A DNA stretch of 64,000 nt from Bog-532 sp963828445 (GTDB taxonomy: Bacteria; Actinomycetota; Actinomycetes; Streptosporangiales; Streptosporangiaceae), in contig CAWHFP010000009.1 of assembly GCA_963828445.1 (NCBI GenBank), forward strand, positions 372,001 through 436,000, read 5' to 3'. Under the pieces are notes generated by a model that was given only the letters and a program-made list of their open reading frames with translations, did not search any database and was not told where the DNA came from. Made by a program: the position numbers and the translations under genes. This document shows positions 25,577-32,222 of this stretch, one piece after another (positions within the stretch are counted from its first letter, which is position 1; each line of letters opens with the position of its first letter).

Positions 25577-26917
25577 ATGAGCGCGCCCACCATGTCCGTC
25601 CCGCAGAGCCAGGCGCCCGGTCCCGGGTTCCGCCCGGGCGGTCTGCCCCGGCTGCTGCCGCCCTCCGTCAACGTGCCCGAAGGCCTGCGCGATCACCTGG
25701 CCCGGCACGGGTTCGTTCCCTATCGCAACGCACGGCTGCAGCTGATCGGTGACCTCGAAGCGGCCGGGCTGACCGGCCGCGGCGGGGCCGGGTTCCCGGT
25801 CCACCGCAAGATGGCCGCGGTGGCCGGGGCGGGGGGCCAGCCCTTCGTGGTCGGCAACGGGGCCGAGAGTGAGCCGGCCAGCAACAAGGACATGTCCCTG
25901 CTGTGGCTGGCCCCGCACCTGGTGCTGGACGGTTTGCAGCTGGCCGCCGAAGCGGTCGGGGCCACCGAAGCCGCCCTGTACGTGCACGAGGTGGAGGCCG
26001 GGCCGCTGGGCGAGTCGCTGCGCCGGGCGCTGTCCGAGCGCTGGTCGGCCCGGATCGACCGGGTGCCGGTGCGGCTGGCGTCCGCCCCGCCCCGCTTCCT
26101 GGCCGGCCAGGAGACCGCCATGGTCAACCTGCTCAACGGGGGTCTGGCCCTGCCCACCTACGCCTCGCCCCGGGTTTTCGCGCGCGGGGTCGGCGGCGCG
26201 CCCACGCTGGTCCAGAACGTGGAGACGCTGGCTCACATCGCGCTGGTGGCCCGGTTCGGGCCGAGGTGGTTCCGCCAGCTCGGCACCGCCGCCGAGCCGG
26301 GCAGCATGCTCTGCACGATCCACCACGCCGACGGAAGCACCCGGATCGTCGAGGCCGCCATCGGTACGCCGCTACCCGAGCTGATCGGAGCCGACCTGGG
26401 CGCACACGGCCTGGACGGCGAGGCCCGCGCGGTGCTGATCGGCGGCTACCACGGCACTTGGGTCCCGGCCGTCCGCGCGGCCGAGCTGACCCTGGACAAC
26501 ACGTCGATGACCGCGACCGGCGGCATCCTCGGGGCCGGGGTGATCGCCGCGCTGCCCGCCAACCGGTGCGGGCTGGCCGAGACCGCCCGCGTGGTCCGGT
26601 ACCTGGCCCTGGAGTCCGCGGGCCAGTGCGGGCCGTGCCTCAACGGGCTGCCCCGCATCGCCGAGGGCCTGGCCGAGCTGGCCGGGCCGCGGCCCGGCCC
26701 GCAGGTCCGTGCGAACGTGGAGCGCTGGGCCGGGCTGGTCACCGGCCGGGGTGCGTGCTCGCACCCGGACGGCTCGGCCCGGTTCGTCCGCAGCGCGCTC
26801 GCGGTGTTCTCCGCCGAGCTGCGCCGCCACGAAGAGGGCCTGTGCACGGCGGCCAGCCGGCGGCCCTTCCTGCCCCTGCCAGCCGAAGTGGCGGTGCGCG
26901 ATGAAGACTGGAGCTGA
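25577..26917 (+). CDS. NuoF-like NADH-binding iron-sulfur flavoprotein
   Basis: A 446-residue cytoplasmic protein related to the 51-kDa subunit of complex I. FMN/NADH motifs are TGRGGAGFPVHRKM (~residues 70-85) and VVGNGAESEPASNKDM. An SLBB-like domain follows with GGAPTLVQNVETLAHIA. The C-terminal iron-sulfur region reads ESAGQCGPCLNGLPRIA with a late Cys in GRGACSHPDG. Canonical NuoF has three Cys in the first cluster motif plus one late. Here the first position is Ala, leaving three Cys in all. Its stop overlaps the ferredoxin start. With the upstream haem protein it forms a probable NADH-to-membrane electron chain. Confidence 0.82.
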   Translation: MSAPTMSVPQSQAPGPGFRPGGLPRLLPPSVNVPEGLRDHLARHGFVPYRNARLQLIGDLEAAGLTGRGGAGFPVHRKMAAVAGAGGQPFVVGNGAESEPASNKDMSLLWLAPHLVLDGLQLAAEAVGATEAALYVHEVEAGPLGESLRRALSERWSARIDRVPVRLASAPPRFLAGQETAMVNLLNGGLALPTYASPRVFARGVGGAPTLVQNVETLAHIALVARFGPRWFRQLGTAAEPGSMLCTIHHADGSTRIVEAAIGTPLPELIGADLGAHGLDGEARAVLIGGYHGTWVPAVRAAELTLDNTSMTATGGILGAGVIAALPANRCGLAETARVVRYLALESAGQCGPCLNGLPRIAEGLAELAGPRPGPQVRANVERWAGLVTGRGACSHPDGSARFVRSALAVFSAELRRHEEGLCTAASRRPFLPLPAEVAVRDEDWS

Positions 26918-27164
26918 CGTGCCCGGCTCGCCCCAGGCCAGCTCGCACCGGGCGGGTCCGGCCAAGCAGCTGCGGGTCAACCCCATCGAGTGCGAGGGGC
27001 ACGGCGCCTGCGCCGAGCTGCTGCCCGAGATGATCAGCCTGGACGAGTGGGGCTACCCGCTGCTGGACCCCCGGCCGGTGCCGCCCGCGCTGGAGCGGCA
27101 GGCCCGCCGGGCCGTCAACGGCTGCCCGGTGCTGGCCCTGCGCCTGACCCGCCTGCCCAGCTAG
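26901..27164 (+). CDS. Ferredoxin (CxxHxxC type, probable 3Fe-4S)
   Basis: An 87-residue ferredoxin. The cluster ligands read IECEGHGACAEL and a distal NGCPVLAL, i.e. C-x2-H-x2-C...CP. A His in the second ligand position is typical of actinobacterial 3Fe-4S ferredoxins that serve P450s and related partners. The start ATG 26901 lies 17 bases inside the end of the NuoF-like gene, so the two are translationally coupled. It probably shuttles electrons between the NuoF-like protein and the haem membrane protein; that direction is inferred. Confidence 0.85.
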   Translation: MKTGADVPGSPQASSHRAGPAKQLRVNPIECEGHGACAELLPEMISLDEWGYPLLDPRPVPPALERQARRAVNGCPVLALRLTRLPS

Positions 27165-27174
27165 CCCGGCCTGG

Positions 27175-28173
27175 TCAGAGCACGTCGTGGCCGGGGTGCG
27201 GCTCGGCAGGCACCTGGGCGGGCTCGGCCGGGATGCTGCCCAGCCGCCCGGCCTGGAAGTCTTCGAACGCCTGCACCAGCTCGGCGCGGGTGTTCATGAC
27301 GAACGGCCCGTAGGCCGCCACCGGCTCACGGATCGGCTGGCCGCCCAGCAGCAGCACGTCCAGCTGGTCGCTGGGACCGTCCTGCCGCTGGCCCGCCCCG
27401 ACGGTGAGGACGTCGCCGGGCCCGAACGCCGCCAGCTGCCCGGCGCTGATCGGCCGGTGGTCCGCGCCCACCGTGCCCGAGCCGGCCAGCACGTAGGCGA
27501 GGGCGTTGAAATCCTGGCGCCACGGCAGCCGCACCTGAGCCCCGGGGGACAAGGTGGCGTGCACGATCGTGATCGGGGTGTGGGTCGCGCCCGGGCCCTG
27601 GTGGCCGCCGAGCTCGCCCGCGATGACCCGGAGCAGCGCGCCGCCGTCCGGTGAGCTGAGCAGCCGCACCTGACCAGCCCGGATGTCCTGGTAGCGCGGG
27701 GTGGTCATCTTCAGCGAGGCGGGCAGGTTGACCCAGAGCTGGAACCCGTGGAACAGGCCGCCCTTCATCACGACCTCCTCGGGCGGCTCCTCGATGTGCA
27801 AGATCCCGCCCCCGGCCGTCATCCACTGGGTGTCGCCGTTGGTGATCAGTCCGCCGCCGCCGTTGGAGTCCTGGTGCCGGAAGATGCCGTCGATCATGTA
27901 GGTGACGGTCTCGAACCCGCGGTGCGGGTGCCACGGCGTGCCCTTGGGCTCACCGGGCGCGTACTCGACCTCGCCCATCTGGTCCATGTGGATGAACGGG
28001 TCCAGCTGCTGCAGGTCCACGCCGGCGAAGGCCCGGCGGACCGGGAAGCCCTCACCCTCGTAGCCCTGGGGCGCGGTGGTGACGGTGCGCACCGGGCGCT
28101 CGGCCGCGGTGCCCGCGTCCGGCTCGGCGACGCGCGGCAGGACCAGGGTGTCCTCGACGGTGACGGCTGGCAT
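27175..28173 (-). CDS. Pirin-family bicupin protein
   Basis: A 332-residue two-cupin protein. The metal site motifs are PWHPHRGFETVTYMIDG, FRHQDS and ILHIEEPPEE, giving the three His and one Glu that hold iron in pirins. A C-terminal cupin with VLAGSGTVGADHRPI follows. Pirins are redox-sensing regulators or quercetinase-like dioxygenases, and the sequence does not say which. The start ATG 28173 has a GAGGAGGAGGACAG site directly upstream. It converges on the ferredoxin gene with 10 bases between stops. Confidence 0.88.
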   Translation of the reverse strand: MPAVTVEDTLVLPRVAEPDAGTAAERPVRTVTTAPQGYEGEGFPVRRAFAGVDLQQLDPFIHMDQMGEVEYAPGEPKGTPWHPHRGFETVTYMIDGIFRHQDSNGGGGLITNGDTQWMTAGGGILHIEEPPEEVVMKGGLFHGFQLWVNLPASLKMTTPRYQDIRAGQVRLLSSPDGGALLRVIAGELGGHQGPGATHTPITIVHATLSPGAQVRLPWRQDFNALAYVLAGSGTVGADHRPISAGQLAAFGPGDVLTVGAGQRQDGPSDQLDVLLLGGQPIREPVAAYGPFVMNTRAELVQAFEDFQAGRLGSIPAEPAQVPAEPHPGHDVL

Positions 28174-28297
28174 CTGTCCTCCTCCTCGGGGGCCGGTCCC
28201 GCTCAACCTCGGGACCCGCCGCCCTCCCAGTCTCCCGGATACGATGCCCACCCAACGATACTTGAATTTTCAATATTCCATCAGTCCGCCAGACTCG

Positions 28298-28353
28298 GGG
28301 CTGCGCCCAGTTTTGGGCATTGGGCAGCAGGTGCACAAAACTGGGCGCAGCCC
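28298..28353. repeat. Perfect 18-bp inverted repeat with 20-base loop
   Basis: GGGCTGCGCCCAGTTTTG (28298-28315) is exactly complementary to CAAAACTGGGCGCAGCCC (28336-28353), with 20 bases between. It lies 23 bases before the SnoaL-like start and 125 bases before the divergent pirin start. It could be a large operator, an RNA hairpin in the SnoaL leader, or one copy of a dispersed palindromic element. No second copy occurs in this window. Confidence 0.75.
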
Positions 28354-28376
28354 TCTAGCTAATGTCCGGAGCCGAG

Positions 28377-28712
28377 ATGAGCCAAGCACGGATCAGCCCG
28401 CGGGCCGCTGAGCACGTCGCGGCCTTCAACCACTGTGTCCGGTCTGGTGACTGGGCGGCCTTTGCCGAGCGCTTCGCCCCCGAGGCGACGATGAGGTTCG
28501 TCGGCGTACCGGCCGGCCCGTTCGCCGGGCGCGAAGCGATCGCGGCCGGCTACGCGGCCCAGCCGCCGTCAGACACGCTCACCATCAGCCGCGCCGTCAC
28601 CTCCGGCAACGTCGACGAACTCTGGTTCGCCTGGGACCACGGCGGCACCGGCACCATGACCCTGTCCTGGAGCGGTGACCTCATCGCCGAGCTCACCGTC
28701 ACCTTCGACTGA
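28377..28712 (+). CDS. SnoaL-like / NTF2-fold protein
   Basis: A 111-residue protein of the nuclear-transport-factor-2 fold: an N-terminal helix (AAEHVAAFNHCVRSGDWAAFAERFAPEATM), the strand FVGVPAGPFAGREAIAAGY, then beta-sheet ending LIAELTVTFD. Members are small-molecule isomerases, hydrolases or binding proteins; no substrate can be inferred. ATG 28377 is preferred over ATG 28362 because GGAG precedes it by 5 bases. The 3' end overlaps the convergent TetR frame by 163 bases. Confidence 0.8.
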   Translation: MSQARISPRAAEHVAAFNHCVRSGDWAAFAERFAPEATMRFVGVPAGPFAGREAIAAGYAAQPPSDTLTISRAVTSGNVDELWFAWDHGGTGTMTLSWSGDLIAELTVTFD

Positions 28713-29398
28713 GCTAGCGAGCGGTCCGCCCGCTGGGCACCGGCCAGCCCGTAGCAGGCGGGAGGTGCTTGAGGTAAGAGGCTGAGGCTTTCCTGCAGGA
28801 CGGCCAGGGCTTCGTCGACGCGCTGGAAGAGGTTGGCGTTGATCTGGTCACCCTTGTAGTTGTCCCACGGCGCGGTGGCGGCCATGATGGCGCCGAAGAT
28901 CGCCCCCGAGGCGGTCCGGACCCGCAGGTCGTCCGGGCTGAGGCCGGTGCGCTTGGCCATGGCCTCGGCCATCATCGTGACCGTGCGGGAGAAGTCGTCC
29001 ATGGCCCGGGCCCGGATCTCGGGCACGGTCATGCCCAGCTCGGCTGCTTGCCGGAGCCGGTCCCACTGCTCCTCGTTGAGGCCGGCCGACACGATCTGCA
29101 TCGAGGCCCGGATGGCGGCGACCATGCCCAATTCCCGTGGCTGCTGCTCCAGGGCCTCGATCAGCATCGGTTCCATGTCGTCCTGCAGGACGACGTCTTC
29201 CTTGGTCGGGAAGTAGCGGAAGAAGGTACTCGGCGAGACCTCGGCCGCCGCGGCGATCTGCTCCACCGTGGTGGCCTGGTAGCCCTGCTCCCGGAAGAGC
29301 CGCAGCGCCTCCTGGCGGATGGCGGCCCGGGTCCGGGCCTTCTTCCGCTCACGCAGGCCGGCCGGCTCCCCGGAAGCAGGGCTCACTGTCTCGCTCAT
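28550..29398 (-). CDS. TetR-family transcriptional regulator with unusually long C-terminus
   Basis: A TetR regulator. The N-terminal HTH is ARTRAAIRQEALRLFREQGYQATTVEQIAAAAEVSPSTFFRYFPTKEDVV, followed by an all-helical ligand domain with EEQWDRLRQAAELG and the family-like AIFGAIMAAT. Conserved sequence ends about residue 205 (VLQESLSLLP, ~28780). The frame then runs ~75 residues further, antisense to the SnoaL-like gene, with no regulator-like content. Either the stop was lost or there is an indel near 28730-28780. The start overlaps the stop of the MFS gene (ATGA), so it is translated from the efflux operon and probably represses it. Confidence 0.82.
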   Translation of the reverse strand: MSETVSPASGEPAGLRERKKARTRAAIRQEALRLFREQGYQATTVEQIAAAAEVSPSTFFRYFPTKEDVVLQDDMEPMLIEALEQQPRELGMVAAIRASMQIVSAGLNEEQWDRLRQAAELGMTVPEIRARAMDDFSRTVTMMAEAMAKRTGLSPDDLRVRTASGAIFGAIMAATAPWDNYKGDQINANLFQRVDEALAVLQESLSLLPQAPPACYGLAGAQRADRSLAQSKVTVSSAMRSPLQDRVMVPVPPWSQANQSSSTLPEVTARLMVSVSDGGWAA

Positions 29399-31047
29399 AG
29401 TCCCAATTCTGCCCGCTGGGCTGGTGATTCATCAGTAGTGGCCAGGGTCGTGTCGGGCTGGGCGGCGGTGTCGCGGCGGGTCCGGCGGGGCAGGAACGCC
29501 ACCGCCAGCAGCGCGCTGGCCAGTGCGATGCCACCGCACACCCACAGCATGACGTCCAGCCCGTGCACGAACGAGTCCCGCGTCACCGTCAGCAGCGCGG
29601 CCGAGTGCACCCGCTGCGCCACGGTCACGCCGGCCTCCACGCCGTTCTTGGCCGCATCGGTCAGCGCCGTGGGCAGGCCGGCCCCGGTCAGGTGGCTCTG
29701 GTAGACGTTGTTCAAGATCGTCCCCAGGACCGCGACCCCGATCGTGGCCCCCACCTGGCGCATGGCCGTGATCAGCGCGGACCCCCCGCCGCTGCGCTCT
29801 GCGGACAGCGCCCCGAGCGCGGCGTTCATCGCGGCCGGCATGGCCAGGCCCAGGCCGAGCCCGGCCACCGCGAACCAGGCCGCGGTGAACCCGGTGCTGC
29901 TGCCGGTCTTGGTGAACGCGCCGATCGCCAGCCCCACAGCCATCACCGTGTAGCCGATGGCCACCATGGACCGGGCCGTGGCCAGCGGCTCGCGCGGGTT
30001 CCCGGCCTCGTCCTTGCGCGGGCTCTGCAGCCGGGTCCCGCCGATCATGCCGACCAGCATGCCGCCGATCATGGGCAGCAGCTCGAGGCCGCTGTGCAGC
30101 GCGTTCACCCCGTGCACGGCCTGGAAGTACTGCGGCATCGCGAACAGGATCCCGAACATCGCGAACGAGACCAGGGTGGCCAGGATCGTGCCCCAGGCGA
30201 ACCCGGCCGAGCGGAACAGCGGCAACTCGATCAGCGGCCGCACCCGGGCCCGGCCCCCGGGCCCGGTGGCCGGCTGGATGCTGCTGGCGGTCAGCCGCCG
30301 CTCCCAGCCGATCAGCCCGGCCAGCACCACGGCGCCGGCCGCGATCGTGCCCAGCGCGGCCGGGTCCGTCCAGCCATCCTGCCCGGCCTTGATGAAGCCG
30401 TAGGTCACCGCGATCAGGCCCGCGCTGGAGATCAGCACGCCCACCAGGTCCAGCCGCGGCCGCTCGGTGCTGCGCGACTCCGGCATCAGGAAGGCCACCG
30501 CGATCAGGGCGAACACCACGACCGGCACGTTGATCAGGAACACCGAGCCCCACCAGAAGTTGTCCAGCAGGGCGCCACCGACCAGCGGCCCGATCGGGAA
30601 GCTGAGGAAGATGGTGGACGCCATCACCGCGGTCGCCTTCTGCCGCTCCTCCGGCTTGAACAGGACCGGAATGATGGCCAGGGCCAGCGGCATGATCGCG
30701 GCCGCGCCGAGCCCGAGGACGGCCCGGGCGGCGATCAACTCACCGGAGCCGCCCGCGTAGGCGCAGGCCGCCGAGCTGATACCGAACACCGCCAGCGAGG
30801 TCATCAGGACCTTCTTGCGCCCCAGCCGGTCGCCCAGCAGGCCGGCGGGCAGCACCACGGCCGCCAGGACCAGGCTGTAGGCGTCGTTGAACCACTGCAG
30901 GTCGCTGCTTGACGCGTGCAGGTCGTTGGCGATGGTCGGCAGGGCCAGGTTGAGAACCGTCAGGTCCAGCCCCACGACCAGCATGCTCATTGCCACGGCG
31001 ATCAGTGCCCACCAGCGGCGGGCCCCGCTCACCCCCGTCGTCACCAT
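29395..31047 (-). CDS. MFS drug:H+ antiporter, DHA2 (EmrB/QacA) family
   Basis: A 550-residue, 14-helix efflux pump. It begins RRWWALIAVAMSMLVVGLDLTVLNLALPTIANDL, with the DHA2 D/L-rich motif D1. Motif A is LLGDRLGRKKVL, motif C is in TIFLSFPIGPLVGGALLD, and a central loop (residues ~255-275) is followed by helices typical of the 14-TMS branch. The substrate is unknown. ATG 31047 is favoured because GAAAGGA lies 10 bases ahead; the GTG at 31056 is too close to that site. It is the first gene of an operon with the TetR regulator. Confidence 0.9.
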   Translation of the reverse strand: MVTTGVSGARRWWALIAVAMSMLVVGLDLTVLNLALPTIANDLHASSSDLQWFNDAYSLVLAAVVLPAGLLGDRLGRKKVLMTSLAVFGISSAACAYAGGSGELIAARAVLGLGAAAIMPLALAIIPVLFKPEERQKATAVMASTIFLSFPIGPLVGGALLDNFWWGSVFLINVPVVVFALIAVAFLMPESRSTERPRLDLVGVLISSAGLIAVTYGFIKAGQDGWTDPAALGTIAAGAVVLAGLIGWERRLTASSIQPATGPGGRARVRPLIELPLFRSAGFAWGTILATLVSFAMFGILFAMPQYFQAVHGVNALHSGLELLPMIGGMLVGMIGGTRLQSPRKDEAGNPREPLATARSMVAIGYTVMAVGLAIGAFTKTGSSTGFTAAWFAVAGLGLGLAMPAAMNAALGALSAERSGGGSALITAMRQVGATIGVAVLGTILNNVYQSHLTGAGLPTALTDAAKNGVEAGVTVAQRVHSAALLTVTRDSFVHGLDVMLWVCGGIALASALLAVAFLPRRTRRDTAAQPDTTLATTDESPAQRAELGL

Positions 31048-31081
31048 GACGGTCACATCCTTTCGATTGCCCCTCCAAAAA

Positions 31082-31113
31082 GATAGCTACCGTCAAATTC
31101 GATAGCAAGTCAA
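31082..31113 (-). promoter_or_regulatory. Promoter of the MFS-tetR operon with repeated GATAGC
   Basis: On the minus strand TTGACT (31113-31108) and TAGCTA (31089-31084) are separated by 18 bases, a good sigma-70-type promoter 37 bases before the MFS start. GATAGC occurs at 31082-31087 overlapping the -10 and again at 31101-31106 in the spacer. Together they are a likely binding site for the TetR protein of the same operon (inferred). Confidence 0.6.
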
Positions 31114-31375
31114 TTTCGGCCGGGCATCATTTGGTTGGAACAGTCGCTCACCGAACCCGACGATTCCGGTCGTGCCTCTGTGAGCCGAGGGCGGGACGAG
31201 GCGCCCATAATCCAGCCGCCGGTACCCGCGCCGACCCCGGCAATTGAACGGCAAAGCCGGGCAATCCGCGGCCCGATTTTCCAGGGTCGGGCCCACGTGA
31301 GGTCGGGGGCGCGTCATGATGGGGCTGCCGTGGCGCGCCGCAGGCGCGTCGGCAGGTTCCGCGCGCATGGCCCGC
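31114..31375. other. Gap upstream of the MFS promoter, no gene seen
   Basis: The 262 bases between the MFS promoter and the end of the AbiEi-like gene contain only shadow frames. In longer AbiEi-like relatives an endonuclease-type C-terminal domain would lie here. I looked for it in the three leftward frames and did not find recognisable sequence. Confidence 0.4.
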
Positions 31376-32083
31376 TTACATCGCTCGAACCGGACGGCGT
31401 CCCGCCGCTCGTGTCCCCTCCACGGGCGGCGGGGCCGCCCTGGCCCCGCCGCCGTGTGCGGGCGGATTCCGGGCCGGCCGATCGCCATCGGCCAGGGAAG
31501 CCAGGGCCCGTCCGATCTCGGCTCGCCAGTGCAGGCGGGTCCGGGTGGCCGCGGCCCGGCGCAGCCGCCGGACCGTGGTGAGCTGCCGGCTGACCGCCCG
31601 GCCCAGCCAGGTGAACGCCTCGCTGGCTGTGGCCGATTTCTGGGTCAGGTCGATCACCGTGTCGTCGATCCCGGTCCGCAGTGGCCCGGTGTCCCGGCGG
31701 ACGCTCCGGCCACTGTGCGCCGAGCGATGGACCGCGATCCCCGGCATGGCTCCGTCCCGGGCCGGATTCCGGTGGGCCGGAACCGTCACGTGGATGGCCG
31801 GAGCGGGCTCGCTGATCAGGCCGCACAGCTCGGCGGCGGTCTCGTGGCTGAGCACCGCTCCGGAGCCGGCCCGCAGCAGCGCGGCCCAGAGCAGTGCCTC
31901 CCGCGACAGCGGCCCGCGGCCTGTCGCGTATATGCCGCGGTCCAGGCGGGTCCAGCGGCCACGCTGGACCCACGTCTCCACGGTCGTGGCGGGCAGTCCC
32001 GTGGCGAGCGCCTGTCGGCGGGTGATAACGCCGTGCTGCCGCTTGATGAGCCGGCGGCAGGCTGGCGGAGTTTCCGGTGGCAT
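31376..32083 (-). CDS. AbiEi-like winged-helix protein, C-terminally degenerate
   Basis: A 235-residue protein. The N-terminal winged helix is of the AbiEi antitoxin type (KRQHGVITRRQALATGLPATTVETWVQRGRWTRLDRGIYAT), followed by the middle domain (LSREALLWAALLRAGSGAVLSHETAAELCGL, and HVTVPAHRNP). Actinobacterial relatives usually go on to a ~100-residue DUF559 endonuclease-like domain. Here, after about RALASLADG, the sequence becomes Pro/Ala/Arg-rich and stops. No AbiEii toxin gene is adjacent, so this is not a complete type IV toxin-antitoxin pair. The start ATG 32083 is tentative; a TTG at 32143 would extend it into the DnaA-box region. Confidence 0.6.
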   Translation of the reverse strand: MPPETPPACRRLIKRQHGVITRRQALATGLPATTVETWVQRGRWTRLDRGIYATGRGPLSREALLWAALLRAGSGAVLSHETAAELCGLISEPAPAIHVTVPAHRNPARDGAMPGIAVHRSAHSGRSVRRDTGPLRTGIDDTVIDLTQKSATASEAFTWLGRAVSRQLTTVRRLRRAAATRTRLHWRAEIGRALASLADGDRPARNPPAHGGGARAAPPPVEGTRAAGRRPVRAM

Positions 32084-32134
32084 GAATCCAGCCTGACCGG
32101 CAGGATCGGACCGGGCCACGGGCCCGGCCGGGGC

Positions 32135-32174
32135 TGTGGACAACCATCAGGCATCCATCCGGGCCTGTGGATAA
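32135..32174. promoter_or_regulatory. Two DnaA boxes between the AbiEi-like and asparaginase genes
   Basis: TGTGGACAA at 32135-32143 is the complement of TTGTCCACA, the preferred DnaA box in actinobacteria. TGTGGATAA at 32166-32174 is the complement of TTATCCACA, the classic box. They are in the same orientation and 31 bases apart, about three helical turns. The pair lies just before the asparaginase start in a divergent gap; DnaA binding would link this promoter to replication state. No replication genes are near, so this is not an origin. Confidence 0.5.
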
Positions 32175-32222
32175 CAGCAAGAAGCCCTGGCTTTGTGCTA
32201 GGCGGACGCGAGGGGCGCGCTC

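Noticed and set aside
31376..32083. Complete AbiE type IV toxin-antitoxin system
   Set aside because: Only an AbiEi-like protein is present. No nucleotidyltransferase toxin gene is adjacent, and the C-terminus is degenerate.
32135..32174. Chromosomal or plasmid origin
   Set aside because: Only two DnaA boxes, no AT-rich unwinding region, and no dnaA, dnaN, rep or par genes nearby.
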